Assembly: GCF_002109495.1 (NCBI RefSeq)
Contig: NZ_LVJN01000020.1
Span: forward strand, 604,300-668,299
From: Magnetofaba australis IT-1
GTDB taxonomy: Bacteria; Pseudomonadota; Magnetococcia; Magnetococcales; Magnetococcaceae
Direction of reading: 5' to 3'
Length of the DNA stretch: 64,000 nt
A program made the position numbers and the translations under genes. Below are positions 44,478 through 53,708 of the stretch, one piece after another. The stretch's first letter is position 1; each line of letters starts with the position of its first letter. Under the pieces are notes generated by a model, which searched no databases, was not told where the DNA came from, and saw only the letters and a list, made by a program, of their open reading frames with translations.

Positions 44478-44620
44478 ATGATCGACAATCCTGTGGCGCG
44501 GGTGGCTTTTCAGACAAAGCGTCAGGGCTCAGGCGATGGTGTGATTGTCCGCTGCGCGGGGCGTGGGATCAAGAGATATCCGTTGCGACAGAGTATTACT
44601 GGTCATGATGAGGAGAGAGA

Positions 44621-45772
44621 GTGGTGGGCATGATCCCGTTGGCGATTCCCGATCTGAACGGCAATGAAGCGCGTTATTTGCAGGAGTGCGTGCAGAGCAC
44701 CTTCGTCTCCTCGGTGGGGGCGTTTGTGGATCGCTTTGAGGGTCTGGTGGCCGAGGCCGCTGGGTGTGCGGGCGCTGTGGCGGTCAGTTCCGGCACCGCC
44801 GCGCTGCATGCGGCGCTCACGGCGGTGGGCGTGGGGCGCGATGATCTGGTGATCATGCCCAGCTACACCTTTATCGCCACCGCCAACGCCGTGGCGCAGT
44901 GTGGCGCGACGCCCTGGTTGATGGATGTGGAGCCTGTGGGCTGGGGCATCGACCCGGAGATGACGCAGCAGGCGCTGAGTCAGGAGTGCGAGCGCGTGGA
45001 TGGCGTGCTGCGGCGGCGCGCTTGCGGACGCCGGGTGGCGGCTGTGCTGCCGGTGCAGCCGCTGGGCAACCCCTGTCGTATGGAGGCGGTCACTGCGGTG
45101 GCGCGGGGATTTGAGCTGCCGGTGATCAGCGATGCGGCGGCGGCGTTGGGGGCCACCCGTCATGGCAAGCCGGTAGGGGAGCTGGGCGCGGATTTGACCT
45201 GCTTCTCTTTTAATGGCAATAAGACAGTCACCTGTGGCGGCGGCGGCGCAGTGGCGGGGCAGGACGCTGAGCTGCTGGCGCGGGTCAAGCACTTGACCAC
45301 CACCGCAAGGGTGGGGCCGGGATATGACCACGACGTGGTGGGTTTCAACTACCGCATGACCAATCTGCAGGCGGCGGTGGGGTGCGCGCAGATGGAGCGT
45401 CTGGCCCAGTTGGTGGGGGCCAAGCGGGCGATCCATGCGCGCTATGTGGCGGCGTTTGCCGATATTTCTCCTGAACTGCGTCCGTTTGCGCAGGCGTCGG
45501 GCTCAGAGGGGGCGTGGTGGTTTTCTGGGATCATGTTGGAGGGCGATACACAGCGTTTGGCGCGCTTGCGCGATGATCTGCGCGCGGCGGGAGTGGATGC
45601 GCGGCCATTCTGGAAGCCGATGCATCTGCAAACGCCCTACCTGGACGCGCCGCGCAGTGCGATGGCGGTGAGCGACGCCATCTGGCAAGGGGTGTTGCCA
45701 CTGCCCAGTTCAACGGGGCTGCGCGCGCAGCAGCAGCAGCAGGTGATCGACGCCTTGCTGCAGGCGTTGTAA
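44621..45772 (+). CDS. DegT/DnrJ/EryC1/StrS-family PLP aminotransferase
   Basis: 383 residues. SSGTAALHAAL, IMPSYTFIATANAV, the Asp-containing ISDAAAALGATRHGKPVG, the PLP Lys in FSFNGNKTVTCGGGGAV and NYRMTNLQAAVGCAQMERL fit sugar aminotransferases that make amino-sugars for surface glycans. AGGAG at 44611 could serve GTG at 44621 or 44624, or ATG at 44630; the exact start is uncertain. The neighbouring TPR-GT gene suggests glycan modification. Confidence 0.92.
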   Translation: MVGMIPLAIPDLNGNEARYLQECVQSTFVSSVGAFVDRFEGLVAEAAGCAGAVAVSSGTAALHAALTAVGVGRDDLVIMPSYTFIATANAVAQCGATPWLMDVEPVGWGIDPEMTQQALSQECERVDGVLRRRACGRRVAAVLPVQPLGNPCRMEAVTAVARGFELPVISDAAAALGATRHGKPVGELGADLTCFSFNGNKTVTCGGGGAVAGQDAELLARVKHLTTTARVGPGYDHDVVGFNYRMTNLQAAVGCAQMERLAQLVGAKRAIHARYVAAFADISPELRPFAQASGSEGAWWFSGIMLEGDTQRLARLRDDLRAAGVDARPFWKPMHLQTPYLDAPRSAMAVSDAIWQGVLPLPSSTGLRAQQQQQVIDALLQAL

Positions 45773-45826
45773 GCCAGGCGCGCAGGCGTGGAATCTTGTG
45801 TCGGGAGTAAGCTGGGGCGCGATGGG

Positions 45827-46123
45827 TCAGGCGGTGTGGGTGACCTGCATAATGCGGTCGAGCTGGGCCATTTTGAGGGATTTGACGATGATGTCGCTGT
45901 CGGAGAAGATCGCCAGCTTGGGGCAGTAGCGATCCATCACCATCAGCAGAGTGCCGATGAAGGTGCTGTCGACAAAATTCACGCCGCGCAAGTGGATTTC
46001 GCACTGCTTGGCGCCGCTGTTCTTCAGGTGTTTCTCTTCGAGCTTTAGGACTTGAGAGACGTCATAGACGCCATTCATCTCAATACGCAGGACGCCGCCA
46101 ACGTTGGATGAGCGAATCTCCAT
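45827..46123 (-). CDS. STAS-domain (anti-sigma factor antagonist-like) protein
   Basis: A 98-residue protein made of one STAS domain: GGVLRIEMNGVYDVSQV, CEIHLRGVNFVDSTFIGTLL with the conserved Ser in DST that partner kinases phosphorylate, and SLKMAQLDRIMQV. No switch kinase is next to it. The start at 46123 has AGAGGG at fair spacing; longer in-frame starts are less likely. 46124-46346 holds nothing recognisable. Confidence 0.82.
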   Translation of the reverse strand: MEIRSSNVGGVLRIEMNGVYDVSQVLKLEEKHLKNSGAKQCEIHLRGVNFVDSTFIGTLLMVMDRYCPKLAIFSDSDIIVKSLKMAQLDRIMQVTHTA

Positions 46124-46346
46124 GGGGTAACCCTCTTTCAGACTGGTGAATCCCATAAAATCGAGGGAGCTGTTTTGCAGGGGGGACGAATACAGAACTG
46201 TGCCGTCTATGCCCTGCCGACCCGCGTGGAGAGTGCTAAATGAGAGAGGTGGCGTCCATGCCAGGGTCCGCATCCTGCTTGGCCTCGATTTTGGCCGAGT
46301 GTCAGGCGGCTGTCAATGCTCTACGTCAGCGGAAAACGCGGTTTTT

Positions 46347-47429
46347 TCAGGCCGATGAATTCGCTTCTTGAGCGGCCTTGGCGATAGGGTTTGTCGTGGG
46401 GCTGAGATTCAGTTTCTCCCAAATTCTATGCGCCAAGTCGGTAAACGCGCGCGCATAATCGCTCTCGGGGTGGGCCAATACGGCGGGCTGGCCGCTGTCA
46501 GCGTCGCGCGCGGCGCCGGCATCCAGCGGCAGATGCGCCAGCATCTCCATCTCCGGCGGCGCAGTGCGCTGCGCCTGCGGAAAGGGGTGGTTGTGGTGGC
46601 CGCACGCCTCACAGGCGAACAGGCTCATATTCTCCACCACCCCCAGCACCGGGATCTTCTGGCGCTGGAGCTGATCCAGGGCGCGGCGCACGTCGCTCCA
46701 GGCCACCTCCTGCGGGGTGGTCACCACCACCGCGCCGCTGGCGCGCACGGTGGAGGCCAGAGTCAGGTGCACGTCGCCGGTGCCCGGCGGCATGTCCACC
46801 ACCAGCACATCCAATTTGCCCCACACGGTTTTGCGCGCCATCTGCGCGATGGTTCCGCTGATCATCTGGCCGCGCCAATCCAGCGCCTGACCCGGCGCGA
46901 TGAGCGAGCCCACCGAGAGGAATTTTAATCCATGCGCCATCACCGGCATCAACTGCTCGTCGGTCACCGTCTCCGGGCGGCCATGCTGGCCCAGCATGGT
47001 GGGCACGCTGGGGCCGGTGATGTCGGCGTCCAGCAGGCCCACTTTCAGACCCTGGGCGCTCAATGCCGCCGCCAGATTCACCGCCACGGTGGATTTGCCC
47101 ACGCCGCCTTTGCCGCTGGCCACCAGGAGAATGTGGCCCACGCCCGCCACCCCCTGTTCGGCTACGCGCACATGGCCGATCTCCAACTCAACGGAGCCGT
47201 CGTAGACGCTGGCGATGGCCGCCAGCGCTTCGGCGCGAAAGGCGGCGATCTTGGGCTCCTCATCACACACCAGATTGAGCGCCACATGGGCGCCGTCGTC
47301 ATCCACGCGCACCTCCTTGAGGAGGTTGAGCATGGCGATGCTCCAGTTCAGCTTGGGCTCGCGCACCTGATCAAAGATGGCGGTAATGCGCTGAACGGCG
47401 GCGTCATGGTTGGATTGGACGCTGTTCAC
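46347..47429 (-). CDS. Mrp/ApbC-family iron-sulfur carrier ATPase with DUF59 domain
   Basis: A 360-residue paralogue of the short Mrp at 40049. An N-terminal DUF59/MIP18 domain (~1-90, REPKLNWSIAMLNLLKEVRV) is followed by the ATPase: SGKGGVGKSTVAVNLAAAL, LDADITGPSVPTML, VDMPPGTGDVHLTLAS and CEAC in LFACEACGHHNHPF. The GTG start at 47429 overlaps the previous stop (GTGA) and has GGAG upstream; the longer frame is rejected. Confidence 0.92.
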   Translation of the reverse strand: MNSVQSNHDAAVQRITAIFDQVREPKLNWSIAMLNLLKEVRVDDDGAHVALNLVCDEEPKIAAFRAEALAAIASVYDGSVELEIGHVRVAEQGVAGVGHILLVASGKGGVGKSTVAVNLAAALSAQGLKVGLLDADITGPSVPTMLGQHGRPETVTDEQLMPVMAHGLKFLSVGSLIAPGQALDWRGQMISGTIAQMARKTVWGKLDVLVVDMPPGTGDVHLTLASTVRASGAVVVTTPQEVAWSDVRRALDQLQRQKIPVLGVVENMSLFACEACGHHNHPFPQAQRTAPPEMEMLAHLPLDAGAARDADSGQPAVLAHPESDYARAFTDLAHRIWEKLNLSPTTNPIAKAAQEANSSA

Positions 47430-47695
47430 GAGGCGGACTCCGGCGAACTGGACAGCAGTTGCATCAAAGGGTTGGGGGCGTTTTGCGCCTCCTCCATGGC
47501 CCACTGATCCACCAGCGTGGCCAGACAGTCGTGCAGAATGGGATTGGTCCACAACAGGCGATTGCTGGCGGTGATGGCGTCGTTGGCCTCATCGATGAAG
47601 ATCAAGCCCGAATCCCGCGCAGTCTTTTCGATCAGCGCCCACATTTTGGGGTGTCGGGTTTGCACAAAGTGGAGATAGCCGCGCTCTGGGTTCAT
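47426..47695 (-). CDS. small unrecognised protein coupled to the DUF59-Mrp gene
   Basis: An 89-residue predicted soluble, helical, acidic protein (TRHPKMWALIEKTARDSGLIFIDEAND, LHDCLATLVDQWAMEE). Its stop overlaps the GTG start of the Mrp gene, indicating translational coupling and a possible functional link to iron-sulfur assembly. It has one Cys. Family not recognised. Confidence 0.62.
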   Translation of the reverse strand: MNPERGYLHFVQTRHPKMWALIEKTARDSGLIFIDEANDAITASNRLLWTNPILHDCLATLVDQWAMEEAQNAPNPLMQLLSSSPESAS

Positions 47696-47791
47696 GGGGT
47701 CGCCGTCGCCAAAACAGGTGGATCCTGATGCTCATATGCGACTTTTGCGCAAAACTGTCAAGCGCGTTGTGCGTGGTGTGTAAAAAAAAAT

Positions 47792-48958
47792 CTAAACGCC
47801 TGTGAGTTCAAGAATTTGCTTGATGCGCGCCGAGAAGGTGTGGGCGCGGTGAACTTCCGCCCGGCCGGCCTGGGCGATGCGCCGTCGCTGGGCGTCATGG
47901 GCGCTGTACCAGGCGGCTTTTTCCACCATCTCTTCGGCGCTGTCGTAGCCGATGAAATGGGTTCCCTCCGCAAACGCCTCCAGTAGGGGCGGTTGTCGGT
48001 CCGCCAACAGAAATCCGCCCGCATACAAGACGTTGAATATGCGGTCTGAGAGGCCGTCGCGGGCGTAGATGCGCGCCAGGGAGAGATTGATGCGGCTGGC
48101 GGCGAAGATCTCGCCGCTGCGTTCATATTGGGGCGCGGGACCGTGATAACGCACGTTGGGCCAATCCAGATCGCCCCAATCCTCGGGGCCGAATGCATCC
48201 AGTTGCGGCAGGGACTTGAGCATCTGCTCACGCTGCAGATAGGCGATCTCCTTGTTGAGCAGCATCAGCGCCGAGTCTGGGTCCATGTTGAAAATCTGCA
48301 ACAAACCGTCGGTATGCGCCATCACATCATGGAGGATTGCGGGGGCGTCGTAGCGCCCCTGCAAGGTGAGCGCGTGTTGCTGATCCAATACCCGCTGGAA
48401 CTGCTGCTGCAGAATCTCAAACAGGCGGCGCAGTTGATCGTTCATGGCGTCGCGCTGGGCGGCGATGCCCTCCAGGGTGCGGCGGTAGTAGTTGTTCTCG
48501 CCAGCCTCCACGGAGCCGATGAAGCTGACGCCATATTGCGGTTCGGCTTGCGCTTGGGGATAGCCGTCCGGGCGTACGTTGGCGGCGTTGAGCACATAGT
48601 GGCAGCGCGCGCCGACGGCGCGGAATTTGGCGATGTCTTCGGTGTAGGTGGTGAGGATGATGTCGTTGGGGCCGTATTGAACCTGACGTAGGAACGCCGG
48701 GTTCAGATTTTTGTCCACCTCCCACTGAATGGCGGGCAGGTCCCATTCCCGCGCCAGCAGGGTCAAGGCGGGCGACAGGCAGGGGTGGGTGAAGAGAAAG
48801 TCGGCGCCGATGGCGTCGCGTTCGCCCAACGTGCGATGATAGTCGGCGTCGGTTTCGATGATGCGCGCAATGGGTTCAACGCCATTTTCGCGCAGGGCCG
48901 CTTCGATGTCAGGATAATAGTTGCGGTCGCGACGTTGTAAAAACAGGCAGCGCTTCAT
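47792..48958 (-). CDS. CgeB-like glycosyltransferase
   Basis: A 388-residue protein. The N-terminal half (LFTHPCLSPALTLLAREWDLPAIQWEVD) and the C-terminal region DRIFNVLYAGGFLLADRQPPLLEAF, then HFIGYDSAEEMVEKAAWY and HTFSARIKQIL, match the CgeB/YkvP family of GT-B-like transferases linked to surface maturation. The donor and acceptor are unknown. A 100-bp gap with A-runs lies downstream. Confidence 0.8.
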   Translation of the reverse strand: MKRCLFLQRRDRNYYPDIEAALRENGVEPIARIIETDADYHRTLGERDAIGADFLFTHPCLSPALTLLAREWDLPAIQWEVDKNLNPAFLRQVQYGPNDIILTTYTEDIAKFRAVGARCHYVLNAANVRPDGYPQAQAEPQYGVSFIGSVEAGENNYYRRTLEGIAAQRDAMNDQLRRLFEILQQQFQRVLDQQHALTLQGRYDAPAILHDVMAHTDGLLQIFNMDPDSALMLLNKEIAYLQREQMLKSLPQLDAFGPEDWGDLDWPNVRYHGPAPQYERSGEIFAASRINLSLARIYARDGLSDRIFNVLYAGGFLLADRQPPLLEAFAEGTHFIGYDSAEEMVEKAAWYSAHDAQRRRIAQAGRAEVHRAHTFSARIKQILELTGV

Positions 48959-49114
48959 ATATGATCCATTAAGTGCGGCGCCGGAGCGCTTAGAGGTCAG
49001 ACTGGGATTTCGTCGGTTAGACGTCGGTTATTTCAACGCTTGGCCGTTTGAATGGAAACTAAGCAAAGCGCGTACCGCCAGAGGCGGGGCGTGATGAGAG
49101 AAGAGGAGAATGCA

Positions 49115-49564
49115 ATGCAACGGAAACTGGGTTGGGTGGCGTTGGCGTTGTTGACGCTGGCTCTGCAGGCGCCGTCGACGGCGCAGGCTGACTGGAAGCA
49201 GTCCTTTAGCGAGAGTCTGGACGCCGCCAAAGAGGCGGGCGGCAAGGCTTGGGAAGGGACCAAGGAGGCCAGTCAGGAGGCGTGGCAGGGAACCAAGAAG
49301 AGCAGTAAAGAGGTCTGGAAGGGGACCAAAGAGGTGAGCAAGGACGCCTGGAAAGGGACGAAAGAGGTGAGCAAGGATGTGTGGAAAGAGACCAAAGAGG
49401 TGAGCAAAGACGCCTGGCAGGGGACCAAGAAGACCAGTCACAAGGTGTGGCAGGGGACCAAAGAGGCGGTGCGCGACGTCTCAGAAGCCAAAGAGCCAAG
49501 CAAAAATGCGCCGCCGCCGCCAGTGGGCGAGAACGCCGCGTCCACACCCAGCGCAACGCAGTGA
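49115..49564 (+). CDS. secreted protein with seven 11-residue tryptophan repeats
   Basis: A 149-residue precursor. The signal peptide (residues 1-25, WVALALLTLALQAPSTAQA) is followed by mature DWKQSFSESLDAAKEAGGK. Seven repeats then have Trp at residues 46, 57, 68, 79, 90, 101 and 112, exactly 11 apart, with consensus WxGTKEVSKDA. The tail is Pro/Ser-rich. The 11-residue helical repeat recalls LEA and apolipoprotein-type amphipathic helices. AGAGGAGA precedes the ATG. Its mature N-terminus closely matches that of the next gene. Function unknown; a membrane-surface role is conceivable. Confidence 0.78.
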   Translation: MQRKLGWVALALLTLALQAPSTAQADWKQSFSESLDAAKEAGGKAWEGTKEASQEAWQGTKKSSKEVWKGTKEVSKDAWKGTKEVSKDVWKETKEVSKDAWQGTKKTSHKVWQGTKEAVRDVSEAKEPSKNAPPPPVGENAASTPSATQ

Positions 49565-49652
49565 AAGCGATCTTTTCCAGTGACGAGAGCTATAGCGCGC
49601 CTTGGGGCGCGGCAGACGCATAACGCGCCCCAGGGCGCGCAAAAAGGACAGT

Positions 49653-50975
49653 ATGATGAGAGCGTGGATGGGATTGGCCTTGGGCCTGGCCTTGACGCCG
49701 CTGGCGGCGCAGGCGGATTGGAAACAGAGCATCGACCAGGGATTGGAGTCGGCGCGCGAGGCTGGCGGCAAGGCGTGGCGCGGGACCAAGGAGGCGGCGC
49801 GAGAGGCCGCCGACAAACTGCCGGACCTCACCGATCGCGCCCTCGATGCGCTGAACGATCCCATGGGCAAGGAGCAGCAGCCGGAACAGCCGCCTTCGGA
49901 GGAGGAGCTGCGCGAGGAGCGCTTTCGTCAGGTGTGGGACGATCTGCTCAAAAAGCTCGACGATGGGGTGGAGATGCTCGATCGCATCGATAAAGCCCCC
50001 GAGAGCGCCTTCTTCAGCGCCGACAAACCCTCGCTGCGGCGCGATCTGAACGAGATTCTCGATGACACCGTGGTGTTGTTGGAGGATCGCAGCATCGCCG
50101 ATCTGCAAAACAAAATCGCCGAACATCAGGCGCGCATCGAAGAGGCGCGCGCCAACATCGTCAAATACCGTGAAGCGCGTCTGACCGCGCCCAAGCTGCA
50201 TGTGGTGAAAGTCACCCGCTCCGGCTATGACCGCATGATCGCCGATGAGGAGCAGATCATCGCCAATCTGGAGGCGGAGATTACGCGCATCCAGGAGGAT
50301 TTCCGCCAACGTATGGCCGTTATTGGCGTGACGTTGACGCCGGAGCAGACGCGCACCCTGCTGGCGCGGGTGGACGCCGATGATATCGTGCGCATGGCGG
50401 CGGTGTTCGACACCCTCAAGCAGGTGACTGCGCAGCTGGCGGAATTGATGGCCGCCTCCGGCGAGGCGGTGGCTCAGAGCCGCCGCTACTACGGCATGCA
50501 CGTGGTGCTGTTGGAGATGATGGCGCACATGCAGGATCAGTACGTCGAGCAGATTGACCAACGCTATCTGGCCCGTCTGGCGGAGTTGACGGCCAAGACC
50601 GAAAGCGTGCGCAACCAGTCGGCGCGGGGGCTGCGCGCAGAGAGCAACCCGCAGCGGCGCGCGGTGTATGAACGCAATCTTGAGGCGCAGAAGCTCACCC
50701 TGAAAACCGCGCGCCTGTACGCCGACATGCTCAAGCAGCAACGCGGTCAGGTGGCGCGCGCCCGCGCCGCGGTGCAGAAGGATCTGGATCTGGCGCGCAA
50801 CACCTACGCCACGGTGCAACTCAGCGCCGATCTGCTGGCGATGCTGAAAACCTCCATGGAGAGCTATCGCGCCCTTACGTCGTTACAGGCGCCGCGCATC
50901 ACGCCGTTTGAAAATCGCATGATGCGGGAAAAATTCGCCGAGCTGTCCAAACTCCTGAGCAACGACAACGGATAG
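49653..50975 (+). CDS. exported coiled-coil protein paralogous at its N-terminus to the preceding gene
   Basis: A 440-residue precursor. The signal peptide ends LAAQA, and the mature start DWKQSIDQGLESAREAGGK with AWRGTKEAAREAADKL shares most residues with the preceding secreted repeat protein but has one Trp repeat only. The rest is long, charged and helical (residues ~85-430), with predicted coiled coils (IADLQNKIAEHQARIEEARANI). No enzymatic motif. ATG at 49653 or 49656, after AAGGA. Probably co-transcribed with the gene before it. Confidence 0.78.
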   Translation: MMRAWMGLALGLALTPLAAQADWKQSIDQGLESAREAGGKAWRGTKEAAREAADKLPDLTDRALDALNDPMGKEQQPEQPPSEEELREERFRQVWDDLLKKLDDGVEMLDRIDKAPESAFFSADKPSLRRDLNEILDDTVVLLEDRSIADLQNKIAEHQARIEEARANIVKYREARLTAPKLHVVKVTRSGYDRMIADEEQIIANLEAEITRIQEDFRQRMAVIGVTLTPEQTRTLLARVDADDIVRMAAVFDTLKQVTAQLAELMAASGEAVAQSRRYYGMHVVLLEMMAHMQDQYVEQIDQRYLARLAELTAKTESVRNQSARGLRAESNPQRRAVYERNLEAQKLTLKTARLYADMLKQQRGQVARARAAVQKDLDLARNTYATVQLSADLLAMLKTSMESYRALTSLQAPRITPFENRMMREKFAELSKLLSNDNG

Positions 50976-51066
50976 TGGGTAATCGCGTGGAAAACATGCT
51001 ATATTCCTGAAGAATCAAAGAGGTTTTGCAGGCTGCCGCTTACGGCGGCTGTGATGAAATTATTCT

Positions 51067-51090
51067 CCCGGCGGAATCGCCGGGTTTTTT
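51067..51090 (+). terminator. terminator after the coiled-coil protein gene
   Basis: CCCGGCG and CGCCGGG pair around a short loop, followed by TTTTTT. A second weaker hairpin (GCCGCTTACGGCGGC) lies just upstream. Confidence 0.75.
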
Positions 51091-51121
51091 CTCACTCTAT
51101 TGTATTGTCAGGAGCGCACAA

Positions 51122-51505
51122 ATGGGATTGCTGAGCGGGTTGATGGGCAACGCCTCTGAAGTCAACGTCGATGAACTGGAAGACGAATTCAAAGACGTAT
51201 TGGCCGAGGGCGAGCAGATTGAACTGGCGTTTAAGTTGATTCGCGATTTGATCATCTTCACCGATTTTCGCGTGATTTTTGTCGATAAGCAGGGCATTAC
51301 CGGCAAGAAGGTGGAGTACCACTCCATTCCCTACAAGTCGGTGACGCAATTCATTGTTGAAACCGCCGGCCTGGGCGTGGACGATGCGGAGATGAAGATT
51401 TGGGTCTCCGGCCAGTCACAGCCTATTGAGAAGGAGTTTAAAGGCGGCACCAACATCATCGGCGTGCAACGGGCGCTGGCGGCTGCGATTCGCGGTAAGA
51501 AATAA
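51122..51505 (+). CDS. bacterial PH-domain protein
   Basis: A 127-residue protein matching the bacterial pleckstrin-homology family (PF08000 type): EGEQIELAFKLIRDLIIFTDFRVIFVDKQG, KVEYHSIPYKSVTQFIVET and FKGGTNIIGVQRAL. The domain is known structurally but its ligand is not clear. AGGAGCG precedes the ATG at 51122. It is followed 44 bp later by a histidine kinase gene on the same strand. Confidence 0.9.
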   Translation: MGLLSGLMGNASEVNVDELEDEFKDVLAEGEQIELAFKLIRDLIIFTDFRVIFVDKQGITGKKVEYHSIPYKSVTQFIVETAGLGVDDAEMKIWVSGQSQPIEKEFKGGTNIIGVQRALAAAIRGKK

Positions 51506-51549
51506 CGTCAGCGTTCAGTTTCGCCGCCCGGGGGGAGTGGCAAATCAGG

Positions 51550-53565
51550 ATGTTTTCACAAGTAGAAGACGATCTGGATCTGCAACAGGCTAAGCGCGCG
51601 CACCGCCTGTTGATTGCGCGCGCGTTAGTGTTGGCCGCTACCGCCATGCTGTTGTACGAGGCGGCCAAGGAGGTTCTGTTCCAGGGTCGGCTCACCCCGT
51701 GGCAATCCCACTCCATCACCATCGTGGTGACCGCCTTTATCGCCGCTGCTCTGGTGGGCTGGGGGCAGCGCCGCGTGTTGCGCGCGCGGCTGAAGACCGA
51801 AGTGGTGAGAAAGCGCGCGCAGTCGTTCCAGAACACCCTGTTGAACGCCCTGCCGGTGGCGGTCTTTTACAAGGATCGAAAAGGGCGCTATCTGGGGTGT
51901 AACGACGTGTTTGGCGAAGTGCTGGGCGTCACCAGCGAGCAGATTCGCGGCAAAACGGTGCAGGAGCTGTGGCCCAGCGATCTGGCGGAGGTCTATCACC
52001 AGAAGGATCTGGAGCTGATGGCCAGCCCCAGTAAGCAGCGCTACGAGTTCCAGGTCAAGGACCGCCACGGCCAGTTGCGCGATGTGATCTACGGCAAGGG
52101 CGTGTTCTGTGATGAGCATGGCGACGTGGCGGGCATTGTCGGCGCGTTTTTTGACATCACCGATAAGAACGACGCTGAACGCTCCCTGGCGGAGTATCGC
52201 GACCATCTGGAATCCCTGGTGAGCGAAAAGACCCAGGATCTGAGCGCCGCCAACGCCGCCCTGCGCGAGGCCAAAGAGGCCGCTGAGTCCGCCAGTCGCG
52301 CCAAGGGTGAATTCCTGGCCAATATGGGGCATGAACTGCGCACCCCGATGAATGGACTGATTGGCTTTTGCCAGATGGCGCAAAATGCGCAGAATCTGCA
52401 GCAAGCGCAGCGCTACCTCTCGCGCTCTTTGCGCGCTTCCCAAGAGTTGCTACATAAAATCAATAGCATACTTGAGTTTGTTGATATCATCAGTGATGAT
52501 CTCGTCATCCAAGAAATGGACTTTGCGCTGCATGAGGCGCTGGATGGCGCCTGGCGCTCGGTGAGCGCGCAGGCCCACGCCCGTGAGGTGGCGGTGGTGT
52601 TGATGATGTCGCCTGCTGTGCCGCGCGCAATGCGTGGCGACCAGCAGCGTTTGCAGCAGATTCTTAGCATCCTCCTCGATAACGCCATCAAGTTCAGCAA
52701 CGATGGCGGTCGTGTCGGTTTGCGCATCGATCTGATGGCCGAGTTCAATGATCGATTTGACGTAAGCTTTTGCATCAGCGATAGCGGCGTAGGCATTGAT
52801 GCGGCGCAAAAAGAGCGTCTGTTTGAAGCGTTTGCCCAGGTCGATGGCTCCAGCACCCGGCGTCATGGCGGCATCGGTCTGGGGCTGAGCATCGCCAATC
52901 GACTGTGCACAGCGATACAGGGGCGGATTGAGCTGGAGAGCGCGTTGGGGCGCGGGAGCCTGTTTCGCGTGCATTTGACTCTTCGCCGCCCGCAACAAAT
53001 GGGCGCGCCGATTCCCGAGCTCGACGACGCTGATGTCGACATGGCCGCGTCGCCTGCGCCGGGCGAGGAGGCGGCGTGTCTGGACGCGTCTGTGCGCATA
53101 GAGCTGGAGCGATTGCTCGCTTTGACCAAAGAGAAGGATCTGCGTGCGTGTGATGCGGCGCGGGAGATCAATATTCGAGAATATCTTCCTCAGGATTTAA
53201 AATCGATCTGGTTGCATTGTGAGCAGAGCTTGAAACTGTTTGATTTTAACGTTGCCTCGCGCGCTTTGAAGATCTTGGAAGATCGCGTGTGTGTGGATGA
53301 TGGCGTGGACTTGGCGTCCGATGTCACGGCGGATCACGAGGTGATGGAACTGTTCCAACAGTTGCGCGTGCTGCTCCAGGAGTATGACGCGGGCGCGGTT
53401 TCGACATTGCAGTCTCTGCATCAACGTTTGCCGGAAGGGCCGATCAAAACCGCTCTGCAGAGAGTGCGTCGTCCTATTTCCCAGTATGAACTGGAACACG
53501 CCGCCGAAGAGTTGGATCACATCGGTCGGGTGTTTGGGCTTTGGGGCGATTCCGATAATAAATGA
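51550..53565 (+). CDS. PAS-domain sensor histidine kinase
   Basis: 671 residues: two membrane segments (~21-37, ~55-72), a PAS domain (~95-205), a coiled coil, the HisKA phospho-acceptor H261 in GHELRTPMNGLIGF, then an ATPase domain with N box LLDNAIKFSNDGG, G1 DSGVGID and G2 HGGIGLGLSI. The last ~150 residues are helical and repeat a pattern of LLxEYDxxA then LP, as seen at the end of many hybrid kinases, but there is no receiver domain. No response regulator is nearby. Its C-terminal part resembles that of the next kinase. Confidence 0.93.
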   Translation: MFSQVEDDLDLQQAKRAHRLLIARALVLAATAMLLYEAAKEVLFQGRLTPWQSHSITIVVTAFIAAALVGWGQRRVLRARLKTEVVRKRAQSFQNTLLNALPVAVFYKDRKGRYLGCNDVFGEVLGVTSEQIRGKTVQELWPSDLAEVYHQKDLELMASPSKQRYEFQVKDRHGQLRDVIYGKGVFCDEHGDVAGIVGAFFDITDKNDAERSLAEYRDHLESLVSEKTQDLSAANAALREAKEAAESASRAKGEFLANMGHELRTPMNGLIGFCQMAQNAQNLQQAQRYLSRSLRASQELLHKINSILEFVDIISDDLVIQEMDFALHEALDGAWRSVSAQAHAREVAVVLMMSPAVPRAMRGDQQRLQQILSILLDNAIKFSNDGGRVGLRIDLMAEFNDRFDVSFCISDSGVGIDAAQKERLFEAFAQVDGSSTRRHGGIGLGLSIANRLCTAIQGRIELESALGRGSLFRVHLTLRRPQQMGAPIPELDDADVDMAASPAPGEEAACLDASVRIELERLLALTKEKDLRACDAAREINIREYLPQDLKSIWLHCEQSLKLFDFNVASRALKILEDRVCVDDGVDLASDVTADHEVMELFQQLRVLLQEYDAGAVSTLQSLHQRLPEGPIKTALQRVRRPISQYELEHAAEELDHIGRVFGLWGDSDNK

Positions 53566-53708
53566 CGCTGACGTGACGGTGAGGTGGCTTCCGAGTTTTG
53601 CGAGGCTTTTGCAGTCGATTCTTCTGCAAGTACCGGATATGCTGCGCAATATGTAGATTGGCGCGCTGGCTCATGCGCGCCTTTTCCCTCGCTTTCTGGA
53701 TATGCGCC

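Noticed and set aside
48959-49114. Promoter and regulatory motifs in short gaps
   Set aside because: AT-rich patches exist but I could not find -35/-10 pairs at normal spacing with confidence, so none are listed.
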